Shown here piece after piece: positions 55,390 to 62,681 of a stretch of 64,000 bases of DNA (within the stretch, counting starts at the first letter, position 1; every line of letters begins with the position of its first letter). The notes below the pieces were generated by a model. That model worked only from the letters and a program-made list of their open reading frames with translations. It had not been told where the DNA came from and searched no databases. This DNA comes from an uncultured Tenacibaculum sp. Its GTDB lineage: Bacteria; Bacteroidota; Bacteroidia; Flavobacteriales; Flavobacteriaceae. Position numbers and translations under genes: made by a program. Location: positions 1-64,000 of the forward strand of contig CANMJA010000005.1 in assembly GCA_947498055.1 (NCBI GenBank), written 5' to 3'.

Positions 55390-55725
55390 TTACATTTCTA
55401 ATTTATTCACTTTGTTCATCATTTGAACTCCATGAACTAAAGTTGCACCACTTTTTATGGCTGCACCAACATGTACTGCTTCCATCATTTCTTCTTTAGT
55501 AATACCGCGTTGTAATCCATCTTTGGTATAAGCGTCAATACAATACGGACATTGTTCTGTGTGGGCTACAGCTAAGGCAATTAGAGATTTTTCTCTGGCA
55601 GTTAACGCTCCCTCTTCAAATACCTTTCCATAATAATCAAAGAACTTGTTTCCAAGTTCTTCGCTCCATTCTGTGATTTTACCAAATTTTCTTAAATCGG
55701 CAGCATCATAATATGTTTTAGACAT
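55390..55725 (-). CDS. AhpD-like arsenosugar-associated peroxidase-type protein
   Basis: 111 residues of the carboxymuconolactone decarboxylase/AhpD fold. The redox motif is C59-x2-C62 in HTEQCPYCIDAYTKDGLQRG, followed by MEAVHVGAAIKSGATLVHG. This small protein regularly precedes arsS and is probably a thiol reductant or peroxidase for the pathway. It is the promoter-proximal gene of the cluster, 76 bp before arsS. The gap (55314-55389) is AT-rich with a repeated AATTACGAATT. Confidence 0.86.
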   Translation of the reverse strand: MSKTYYDAADLRKFGKITEWSEELGNKFFDYYGKVFEEGALTAREKSLIALAVAHTEQCPYCIDAYTKDGLQRGITKEEMMEAVHVGAAIKSGATLVHGVQMMNKVNKLEM

Positions 55726-55757
55726 GTGTTTCTTTTTTCAATTGAAAAATAAAAATA

Positions 55758-56468
55758 CTATTTTCCGTTTAAATTCCACTTATAAGGTAAATAATGAATT
55801 TTAGCATCACTATCTACTTTTTCGTTAGCGTATTTATTTATATAGTCTATAACAGATCCTTTTTTAGTAAAGTCAACCTTAAACCAGTTGAATATTTCAG
55901 AAATGTGGATCATGTTTTTCTTACTAAGATTATTTCTTTTAGGATCGTTAATAAATGCTTTTATTAGTACATCTAACTCAGCATCTATATTTTTCTCAGT
56001 AAAAGCTTTGTTGTGTAATTTAGGACAAGAACCTGAAGCGCAATTAACACCTACATGAATTCTTGGATCGAATAATTTTTTACGTAATATTTTATGTTCT
56101 ATATGATCTAAAGTGTATGTTTTTCCACCAACTTCCGCAAAAGGAATTTTCCATGCTGTTTTCCCTTTTTTCTTAATTTTTGTAATACTTTTTACTGGGT
56201 AATTTTCTAAAATAATTTTTAGAGTGTATGCGTTATAGGCGTTAATCCAAAAAGCTTTTTGTTTATTTTTAGACCAAGAACTACTAGGAGTAGTCTTTTT
56301 TAAGTATGCTAAATAGGTGTCTAAAGTACCTTCATTTTTCTTAAGTTCTTTATAGTTCACATAACCACTCTTGCTTACATTTTTTTGAAGTAATGAGTTA
56401 AGTACTGAAGTTTGTGCTTGTGCACTAAAAATTATGAATAAAGTTAAAATTGTGATTAATTTCTTCAT
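55758..56468 (-). CDS. Exported DUF547 protein
   Basis: 236 residues with a signal peptide (MKKLITILTLFIIFSAQAQ). The DUF547 domain contains KAFWINAYNAYTLKIIL (about 68-84), LDHIEHKILRKKLFDPRIHVGVNCASGSCPKL (about 118-150) and NWFKVDF. The conserved Cys-His-containing VNCASGSCP suggests an enzymatic or redox role, but the function is unknown. It lies 32 bp upstream of the AhpD-like gene and may share its transcript. Confidence 0.85.
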   Translation of the reverse strand: MKKLITILTLFIIFSAQAQTSVLNSLLQKNVSKSGYVNYKELKKNEGTLDTYLAYLKKTTPSSSWSKNKQKAFWINAYNAYTLKIILENYPVKSITKIKKKGKTAWKIPFAEVGGKTYTLDHIEHKILRKKLFDPRIHVGVNCASGSCPKLHNKAFTEKNIDAELDVLIKAFINDPKRNNLSKKNMIHISEIFNWFKVDFTKKGSVIDYINKYANEKVDSDAKIHYLPYKWNLNGK

Positions 56469-56554
56469 GATGATTATTATTTTGATTGTTTAGACGTATC
56501 TTTTGTAAAGTCTTTACAAATAAAATAGTTTAAAAATTGAAATTTTGATAAAAA

Positions 56555-56630
56555 TAAAAAACCCACTCAAAAGATTGAGTGGGAAAATTGCTATGAAAAA
56601 GAAAAAGTGTTCTTAAACGTCTCTAAGAAC
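56555..56630 (-). ncRNA. Putative small RNA, copy 2 of a two-member family
   Basis: On the minus strand a consensus promoter leads into about 75 nt. A 5' hairpin (GTTCTTA / TAAGAAC, about 56606-56629) comes first. The linker CTTTTTCATAGCAATTTT and terminator stem CCCACTCAA / TTGAGTGGG (56562-56583), with a T-run, follow. Linker and terminator match the putative RNA at 35765-35836 almost exactly. No ORF is present. Confidence 0.6.
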
Positions 56631-56634
56631 GTTA

Positions 56635-56663
56635 CAAATATAATACTTTTTTTTCTTTAACAA
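56635..56663 (-). promoter_or_regulatory. Consensus promoter of the second putative small RNA
   Basis: On the minus strand TTG (56661-56663), an 18-bp spacer and TATATTTG (56635-56642). Confidence 0.65.
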
Positions 56664-56780
56664 TATGTTTTTTGAAAATTATAGGTGTTAAATTTATAAA
56701 TAATTGTTTTTCAGTGTTTAGAAATTGGTTGTTAGAGGATGTTTTTTGCAAAAGAGTATATTGTATCAGGGAATAAAAAC

Positions 56781-56820
56781 AAAAAACCGTTGAAAATCAT
56801 AAAAGATTAACAACGGTTTT
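56781..56820 (-). terminator. Terminator behind the first tRNA-Leu
   Basis: AACCGTTG / CAACGGTT stem with a T-rich tail on the minus strand, just downstream of the tRNA 3' end. The same hairpin follows the second tRNA-Leu (57055-57094). Confidence 0.75.
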
Positions 56821-56822
56821 AG

Positions 56823-56908
56823 TACTGAAGGCGGGACTTGAACCCGCACGGACATTACAGTCCATTGGATTTTAAGTCCAACGTGTCTACCAATTCCACC
56901 ACTTCAGC
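56823..56908 (-). tRNA. tRNA-Leu (anticodon TAA), copy 1
   Basis: 86 nt, type II tRNA with a long variable arm. The acceptor stem is GCTGAAG/CTTCAGT, the anticodon stem-loop TTGGACTTAAAATCCAA has anticodon TAA, and the T-loop is GGGTTCAAGTCCC. No CCA is encoded. It is identical to the copy at 57097-57182. Confidence 0.95.
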
Positions 56909-57054
56909 ATGGAATTTTTATAAATGAAAGTAATTTTTAGATTACTATATTTTTAATGAACATTAGCAATGTTTCTTATTGCGGGTGCAAATATATACAT
57001 ATTTTGATTAAAACAAAATCATTTTTAATTATTTTTTTGATTGCTTGTAAAAAC

Positions 57055-57094
57055 AAAAAACCGTTGAAAATCATAAAAGATTAACAACGGTTTT
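57055..57094 (-). terminator. Terminator behind the second tRNA-Leu
   Basis: Duplicate of the AACCGTTG / CAACGGTT hairpin at 56781-56820. It separates the two tRNA-Leu genes. Confidence 0.7.
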
Positions 57095-57096
57095 AG

Positions 57097-57182
57097 TACT
57101 GAAGGCGGGACTTGAACCCGCACGGACATTACAGTCCATTGGATTTTAAGTCCAACGTGTCTACCAATTCCACCACTTCAGC
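57097..57182 (-). tRNA. tRNA-Leu (anticodon TAA), copy 2
   Basis: Identical to the first copy, 274 bp away. The duplicated block also includes the terminator and about 15 bp upstream of the tRNA (GCATGGAATTTTTAT). Confidence 0.95.
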
Positions 57183-57207
57183 ATGGAATTTTTATATTAA
57201 GGTTTTG

Positions 57208-57279
57208 AGCGAAAGACGGGATTTGAACCCGCGACCCCCACCTTGGCAAGGTGATGCTCTACCCCTGAGCTACTTTCGC
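57208..57279 (-). tRNA. tRNA-Gly (anticodon GCC)
   Basis: 72 nt. The acceptor stem is GCGAAAG/CTTTCGC, the anticodon stem-loop CACCTTGCCAAGGTG has anticodon GCC, and the T-loop is GGGTTCAAATCCC. No CCA is encoded. It is transcribed ahead of the tRNA-Leu genes on the same strand, 25 bp from the nearer one. Confidence 0.95.
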
Positions 57280-57425
57280 GTAGTCTTTATTTTAAAATGA
57301 ACATATGCAATTGTTATATTGCGGGTGCAAATATACATTCTTTTTTTAATTGGGCAAAAAATAAAATCTTTTTATTGAGTTTTTCAATAAAAGCTAAAAA
57401 GCATGGCAATTAAATTAATATAGAA

Positions 57426-57433
57426 TATCTTTG
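57426..57433 (+). promoter_or_regulatory. -7 box (TATCTTTG) of the cytochrome oxidase assembly operon
   Basis: Consensus TAnnTTTG 22 bp before the GTG start of the heme O synthase gene; no clear -33 box. Confidence 0.55.
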
Positions 57434-57455
57434 CGAAAATTTTTTAAGAGGTATA

Positions 57456-58358
57456 GTGGATTCAGTTTCAGTAGCAGATAATAAGTCTTTTTTTAAAACT
57501 ATTTTAATAGATTTTAAACAACTTACAAAAGTAGGATTGTCAATAAGTGTTGTCTTTACATCTGTAGCAGGTTATCTGTTAGGTGCAGATACTATCGATT
57601 TTTCAATTGTTTTTTTATTATCTATAGGAGGCTATTTAATGGTTGGAGCTTCCAATGCGTTTAATCAGGTTATCGAAAAAGACATAGATGCTATTATGCA
57701 ACGAACTAAAAACAGGCCATTACCTTCAGGAAGAATGAAAGTGAATACAGCATTAGCAATTGCAGTTATATTTACTTTTTTAGGAATTGGAATTTTATAT
57801 TCGATTAATCCTAAATGTGCCCTTTTTGGTGCCATTTCTATTTTTTTATATACTTGCGCTTATACCCCATTAAAAGGGATCACACCTTTAGCTGTATTTG
57901 TAGGTGCTATACCTGGTGCTATTCCTTTTATGTTAGGTTGGGTAGCAGCTACAGGAGATTTTGGTATAGAAGCAGGTTTTTTATTTATGATTCAATTTTT
58001 TTGGCAGTTCCCACATTTTTGGGCAATAGGATGGTTACAGTTTGAAGAGTACAATAAAGCGGGTTTACGAATGCTTCCTATGGATAAAAAAGATAGAGGA
58101 GCTGTAGTTCAAATCATATTTTACACTTGTGTAATGTTGTTAATTTCTATTGCACCAGTATTAAAAACAACAGGAAAACTATATATATATCCTATCACAG
58201 CAATTATTGTGGCTTTATTAGGACTGTCGATGTTGTACTATGCAATAGTATTATACAAATCGGAAAAAAATACAGATGCAAGAAAGTTAATGTTAGCAAG
58301 CGTTATATACATAACATTGTTACCAATAATATATGTAATAGATAAATTTTTACACTAA
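57456..58358 (+). CDS. ctaB: Heme O synthase (protoheme IX farnesyltransferase)
   Basis: 300 residues from a GTG start. It adds a farnesyl group to heme B, giving heme O for terminal oxidases. It is a membrane prenyltransferase of the UbiA fold with about eight helices. The Asp-rich motif NQVIEKDIDAIMQRTKNRPLPSG (about 69-91) and the second conserved stretch YTPLKGITPLAVFVGAIPGAIPFMLGW (about 130-156) are intact. The stop overlaps the next gene by one base. It opens the oxidase operon. Confidence 0.94.
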   Translation: MDSVSVADNKSFFKTILIDFKQLTKVGLSISVVFTSVAGYLLGADTIDFSIVFLLSIGGYLMVGASNAFNQVIEKDIDAIMQRTKNRPLPSGRMKVNTALAIAVIFTFLGIGILYSINPKCALFGAISIFLYTCAYTPLKGITPLAVFVGAIPGAIPFMLGWVAATGDFGIEAGFLFMIQFFWQFPHFWAIGWLQFEEYNKAGLRMLPMDKKDRGAVVQIIFYTCVMLLISIAPVLKTTGKLYIYPITAIIVALLGLSMLYYAIVLYKSEKNTDARKLMLASVIYITLLPIIYVIDKFLH

Positions 58359-58945
58359 TGAAGGAGAATACTCAGATAGAAAAAGAGTTAATAGTAGCAA
58401 AGAGAAAATCAGCAAAACCAATGTTGTGGGTTTCTCTAATTAGCATGATAATGTTTTTTGCTGGTTTAACTAGTGCATATGTAGTAAGTATGGAAAGAGG
58501 AGATTGGGTTACATTCGATCTTCCTAATGCTTTTTACACAAGTACTGTTGTGATTATTATAAGTAGTATATTTTTATTTTTGTCTAAATCTTTTTTAAAG
58601 AAAGATGATTTACAAAAGTCATTTCTCTTTTTAGTTTTCACTTTTATTTTTGGTTTGCTATTTGTTTGGTTGCAATATGTGGGCTTTAAAGAATTGGAAA
58701 ATTCAGGGTTATATTTTACAGGAGAAGAAAGTACTGTGTCTACTTCGTTTATAATTGGCATCACTTTTATGCATGTATTACATCTTTTGGCAGGGGTAAT
58801 AGTGTTAATTGTTGTTATTTATAATCATTTTAAAAAGAAGTATTCCTCCGCAGATATGCTTGGATTTGAACTAGGTGCGATCTTTTGGCATTTCGTAGAT
58901 GTATTATGGATTTACCTATTTTTCTTTTTCTATTTTATTAGGTGA
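58358..58945 (+). CDS. Cytochrome c oxidase subunit III-like protein
   Basis: 195 residues with five membrane helices. The pattern MLWVSLISMIMFFAGLTSAYVVSMERGDW, the central helix and FMHVLHLLAGVIVL...FWHFVDVLWIYLFFFFYF fit heme-copper oxidase subunit III (CyoC/CtaE). It overlaps ctaB by one base. A second, longer subunit III follows; this pair is normal for flavobacterial caa3-type oxidase operons. Confidence 0.9.
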   Translation: MKENTQIEKELIVAKRKSAKPMLWVSLISMIMFFAGLTSAYVVSMERGDWVTFDLPNAFYTSTVVIIISSIFLFLSKSFLKKDDLQKSFLFLVFTFIFGLLFVWLQYVGFKELENSGLYFTGEESTVSTSFIIGITFMHVLHLLAGVIVLIVVIYNHFKKKYSSADMLGFELGAIFWHFVDVLWIYLFFFFYFIR

Positions 58946-59002
58946 TTAAAAATGCGTAATTTTGGCAAAATATTTAACAAAATTTAACTGATATAGATAT
59001 TT

Positions 59003-59983
59003 ATGGAAGCAGATATCGCTGTAAATTCTGACAATAAAGAGACCTGGAGCGGAGGTGGTGCAAAACCATTTGGTGCTAGTTATGGTAAAATGATGATGTG
59101 GTTTTTCATCTTATCTGATGCTTTAACTTTTTCTGGTTTCTTAGCCGCATATGGTTTAACTCGTTTTAAATTTATTGATTCTTGGCCTATCGCCGACGAA
59201 GTATTTACGCACATACCATTTTTTCATGGGAATTATCCGATGTATTATGTGGCATTTATGACGTTTGTACTAATCGTATCTTCGGTAACCATGGTTTTAG
59301 CGGTAGATGCTGGACATAAAATGCAGCAAAAGAAAGTTGCATTATATATGTTTGTTACCATAATATTTGGTTTGATTTTCGTGGGTTCTCAAGCTTGGGA
59401 ATGGAAAACCTTTATCAAAGGGTCTTATGGAGCTGTAAAAACAACGGATAATAAGATTTTACAATTTGTTAAAGACGGTCATCAAATAGCTATTGCAGAC
59501 TTTGTACATGGTGATAGAACAGATGATAGAGAACAGCACACAAAAAAGAATGGATTGTGGTTTGAAAACGAAAAAACCATTTCTCAATATTCTGTAGCCC
59601 AAGTTCAAGAGGCTTTTAAAAAAGATCCTTCTTTACAAATAAGAAGTGAAAGAATAAACCTAGATACAAAACAAAAAATCATTTTTTCAAGAGAAGAAAG
59701 TTTAAAACAGTTAGCAAAAGCGAATCAAGTTGTAGAAGGAGCTAATTTACATGTAAATGAATATGGGAATCCTATTTTTGCTGACTTCTTTTTCTTTATT
59801 ACAGGATTTCATGGTTTTCACGTATTCTCTGGTATTGTATTAAATATTATCATCTTTTTTAATGTAATACTTGGTACTTACGAAAAAAGAGGACATTATG
59901 AAATGGTTGAGAAAGTTGGTTTATACTGGCACTTCGTAGATTTAGTTTGGGTATTTGTATTTACATTCTTCTACTTGGTGTAA
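59003..59983 (+). CDS. Cytochrome c oxidase subunit III
   Basis: 326 residues. Subunit III signatures are GKMMMWFFILSDALTFSGFLAAYG at the start and GFHGFHVFSGIVLNIIIF...YWHFVDLVWVFVFTFFYLV at the end. The middle (about 150-250) contains a hydrophilic insertion (KDGHQIAIADFVHGDRTDDRE...) that lengthens the protein beyond the usual 200-260 residues; such an insertion is common in Bacteroidota. It is part of the proton-pumping terminal oxidase. Confidence 0.92.
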   Translation: MEADIAVNSDNKETWSGGGAKPFGASYGKMMMWFFILSDALTFSGFLAAYGLTRFKFIDSWPIADEVFTHIPFFHGNYPMYYVAFMTFVLIVSSVTMVLAVDAGHKMQQKKVALYMFVTIIFGLIFVGSQAWEWKTFIKGSYGAVKTTDNKILQFVKDGHQIAIADFVHGDRTDDREQHTKKNGLWFENEKTISQYSVAQVQEAFKKDPSLQIRSERINLDTKQKIIFSREESLKQLAKANQVVEGANLHVNEYGNPIFADFFFFITGFHGFHVFSGIVLNIIIFFNVILGTYEKRGHYEMVEKVGLYWHFVDLVWVFVFTFFYLV

Positions 59984-60008
59984 TTAATTTGATTAAAAGA
60001 AATTAAAA

Positions 60009-60344
60009 ATGGGAGCACACGCAGAATCGAATAAAAGAATTTGGATAGTATTAGGAATTTTATCTCTAATTACTGCAGTTGAAGTTGGTTTAGGGATTGT
60101 TAAACCACCTGCTTTACACTTAAATGGATTAGGAACTAGTTGGTTAAACTGGATATTTATCATTTTAACATTAGCGAAAGCATATTATATAGCATGGGCA
60201 TTCATGCATTTAGAAGGAGAAAAAAAATGGTTTAGACGATCTTTGGTTTGGACTGCCGTATTTCTAATAAGTTATTTATTATTTATAGTCTTATTTGAAG
60301 GAGGCTATTTATACGAAACATTAGCACCATTAGTAAAATGGTAA
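60009..60344 (+). CDS. Cytochrome c oxidase subunit IV
   Basis: 111 residues with three membrane helices (about 9-26, 45-65, 77-96). The helix-2 pattern LAKAYYIAWAFMHLEGEKKWFR is the prokaryotic COX4/CyoD signature. It is a small accessory subunit of caa3-type oxidase, 25 bp after subunit III and followed by a terminator. Confidence 0.9.
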   Translation: MGAHAESNKRIWIVLGILSLITAVEVGLGIVKPPALHLNGLGTSWLNWIFIILTLAKAYYIAWAFMHLEGEKKWFRRSLVWTAVFLISYLLFIVLFEGGYLYETLAPLVKW

Positions 60345-60352
60345 TAAATTTT

Positions 60353-60385
60353 AAAAAGTGGTTGTTATAACCACTTTTTTTTTCC
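60353..60385 (+). terminator. Terminator after oxidase subunit IV
   Basis: AAAAAGTGGTT / AACCACTTTTT stem and a TTTTTTTT run. It lies within the gene series, so downstream assembly genes may depend on readthrough or a separate promoter. Confidence 0.85.
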
Positions 60386-60402
60386 TTTAATTTTAAGAAT
60401 AG

Positions 60403-61080
60403 ATGAATAATAAAAAAAAACACATTGTTTTATTCGCATTGTTTATAGTACCCTTATTGTTTTATATTTTTTTACAAATAGGAACACACAATTTTGGTAA
60501 ACTACCAATAATAACCAAAGAAGTTATAGATGTTTCTTATATTAATAAAAATTATACTTTTAAAAATAAAATAACAGTAGTTGCATTTACAGGTAAAGAT
60601 ATTGAAAATAGCGAAGTTGAGATTTTCAATTTAAATGAAAAAATATATAAAAAATTTTATGGATATAAAGATTTTCAAATAATTGTCTTCAGTTTAAAAA
60701 ATCAAGAAGAAAAAATAGAAAAACTGAAGAAAAAATTAAGTCTGTACACTAACATGGTTAAGTGGGATTTTTTGTTTGTTTCCGAAGAGGAAATAACAGC
60801 TATTCACGAAAGTTTTAAAACAAATACAAGTTTAGATACTAATTTACATTCTTCAAAAGCTTACATAATAGATAAAGAAAAAGCTTTAAGGCGCGGAAAA
60901 TCTACTATAAATAATCAAAAAGACATTAAATTATTTGGTTACAATATGAAATCCATTGCCGAATTAAAAAATGATATGATAGATGATGTAAAAGTTGTTT
61001 TTGCAGAGTATAATTTGGCTTTGAAAAAAAATAGTAGTGAGGAAAGAAGAAAAAAAAGTATTTCAAATGAAAAAAACTAA
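60403..61080 (+). CDS. Membrane-anchored thioredoxin-fold-like protein, SCO-like without Cys
   Basis: 225 residues with one N-terminal membrane helix (about 8-25). The rest resembles the SCO/thioredoxin layout (KITVVAFTGKDIENSEVEIFNLNEKIYKKF, FQIIVFSLKNQ, KAYIIDKEKALRRGK), but the CxxxC copper site of true SCO proteins is absent. It sits directly before the SCO gene and overlaps it by 14 bp. A degenerate oxidase-assembly factor is plausible; the function is unproven. Confidence 0.6.
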   Translation: MNNKKKHIVLFALFIVPLLFYIFLQIGTHNFGKLPIITKEVIDVSYINKNYTFKNKITVVAFTGKDIENSEVEIFNLNEKIYKKFYGYKDFQIIVFSLKNQEEKIEKLKKKLSLYTNMVKWDFLFVSEEEITAIHESFKTNTSLDTNLHSSKAYIIDKEKALRRGKSTINNQKDIKLFGYNMKSIAELKNDMIDDVKVVFAEYNLALKKNSSEERRKKSISNEKN

Positions 61081-61714
61081 TTATTCTTACATAGGTATTT
61101 CTTTTATTATTTTATTATTTGGAATTTATTCTATTCCAAAAATAGTAAAGCATTTTCAAAAAGCAGACTTACATAAATATGGTAAAGCACCGAATTTTGA
61201 ATTTGTAAATCAAAATGGAAAAACTATTACCAATAAAGATTATGAAGGAAAAGTATATGTAGTTGAGTTTTTCTTTACTACTTGCCCAACTATTTGCCCT
61301 ATTATGAATAGAGAAATGGTTACTATTCAAAACGAGTTTTTTGGAAATCCTAATTTTGGAATTGCATCTTTTTCTATTACACCTGATATAGATACACCAA
61401 AGGTTTTAAAAGAGTATGCTAAAAGAAATAAAATAACACATAATAATTGGCACTTGTTAACAGGTAAACCCAAAAAAACAGTATACGATTTGTCTAATAC
61501 AGGTTTTAAATTACCTTCAGGAGAAGGAGGAACAGATCATGGAGGGTTATATCATTCAGGAAATTTTGCCTTAATAGATAAAAATGGATATATCCGTTCT
61601 AGATATGATGCATATGGTAATCCTATATTTGTTTATAGAGCATTAAAAGAAGAAGGATTAAGTAATCAAATTCAAGAATTAAAAAAAGACATTAAATTGT
61701 TGTTAAATGAGTAA
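61067..61714 (+). CDS. SCO1/SenC-family copper chaperone for cytochrome oxidase
   Basis: 215 residues from ATG 61067 (MKKTNYSYIG); the frame start ten codons earlier is less likely. One membrane helix (about 8-25) is followed by a thioredoxin fold with C73-x3-C77 in TTCPTICPIM and a later His in YHSGNFALID, the copper ligands of SCO. It delivers copper to the CuA site of oxidase subunit II. It overlaps the genes on both sides (14 bp and 8 bp). Confidence 0.92.
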   Translation: MKKTNYSYIGISFIILLFGIYSIPKIVKHFQKADLHKYGKAPNFEFVNQNGKTITNKDYEGKVYVVEFFFTTCPTICPIMNREMVTIQNEFFGNPNFGIASFSITPDIDTPKVLKEYAKRNKITHNNWHLLTGKPKKTVYDLSNTGFKLPSGEGGTDHGGLYHSGNFALIDKNGYIRSRYDAYGNPIFVYRALKEEGLSNQIQELKKDIKLLLNE

Positions 61715-62243
61715 CGAGCTTACAATTAAAGAAAAAAAGTATAAAAAATTTATAACAATTGTATCTATTGTTATACCAATAGCAGTTGCAGCATTATTTA
61801 GGATTAAGATACCTGATGTTGAGCCATTTTATTTTTTACCTCCAATTTATGCTACTATTAATGGAATAACAGCGATTTTATTGGTAGTTTCTGTTTTAGC
61901 GATTAAAAAAGGTAATAAAAAATTACATGAAAAATTAAATACTACGGCAATTATTTGTTCCGTGTTATTCTTAATTTTATATATAATGTATCATATGACT
62001 TCAAATTCTACAGCGTTTGGAGGAGAAGGAATGATAAAATATATATATTACTTTATATTGATAACTCACATTTTACTTTCAATAATAATTATTCCTTTTG
62101 TTCTATTTACTTTTATGAGAGCAAAATTAGGGCAATTTAAAGAGCATAGAAAGATAGCCAAAATTACTTTTCCTTTATGGCTATATGTTGCTATTACAGG
62201 AGTTGTTGTTTATTTAATGATATCCCCTTATTATGTATATTGA
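61707..62243 (+). CDS. DUF420 membrane protein
   Basis: 178 residues with five membrane helices. The conserved His positions of DUF420 are visible (KLHEKLNTTAIICSVLFLILYIMYHMTSN, and THILLSIIIIPFVLFTFMRA...EHRKIAKITFPLWLYVAITGVVVYLM). DUF420 proteins (CtaM-like) accompany heme-copper oxidases and help their maturation. It overlaps SCO by 8 bp and the next small gene by 11 bp. Confidence 0.87.
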   Translation: MSNELTIKEKKYKKFITIVSIVIPIAVAALFRIKIPDVEPFYFLPPIYATINGITAILLVVSVLAIKKGNKKLHEKLNTTAIICSVLFLILYIMYHMTSNSTAFGGEGMIKYIYYFILITHILLSIIIIPFVLFTFMRAKLGQFKEHRKIAKITFPLWLYVAITGVVVYLMISPYYVY

Positions 62244-62454
62244 TTTTAACAGAATTATTACGACCTTATTTTTAGGAATGCCATTTTTTAATTTTGCCCA
62301 ATGCGCTATGTGTAAAGCAGTGGTAGAAGGAGGTAATGAAACTATTGCTGAAGGAGTAAATAACGGGATTACTTATTTGATGATTTTTCCTTATATACTC
62401 GTTGGTGGCTTGTTCTATTTATTATATAAGAATAGGAAGAAACAAAAAAGCTAA
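62233..62454 (+). CDS. Small membrane protein of the oxidase operon
   Basis: 73 residues: an N-terminal signal-like helix (IITTLFLGMPFFNFA), a short loop with CAMCKA and EGGNETIAEGVNNG, then one membrane helix (YLMIFPYILVGGLFYLLY). The two Cys in CAMC could hold a metal or form a disulfide. Small proteins of this kind end flavobacterial oxidase-assembly operons; function unknown. The start lies inside the DUF420 gene. Confidence 0.7.
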   Translation: MYIDFNRIITTLFLGMPFFNFAQCAMCKAVVEGGNETIAEGVNNGITYLMIFPYILVGGLFYLLYKNRKKQKS

Positions 62455-62681
62455 AAACTTTAATAGAATAAATTAGTATTACTACTGTAACTTTTTTTAA
62501 TTTTAGTCGTCATATAGGGGCAAAAGAAAATTAAAAGGATCGAATTTGTACACTAAACTGTTCGTTTTCAAACAATTTATTTACAGAATTGTTTTTAAGT
62601 AACTGTAGGTGAGTTGTTTGTGATTTATTTTTTGTTTGGAATATCAATTGAATTGAAATAATTGAATTAAAAACTAAGACA

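Noticed and set aside
57112..57300. 62-residue plus-strand ORF
   Set aside because: It is the antisense of tRNA-Leu and tRNA-Gly.
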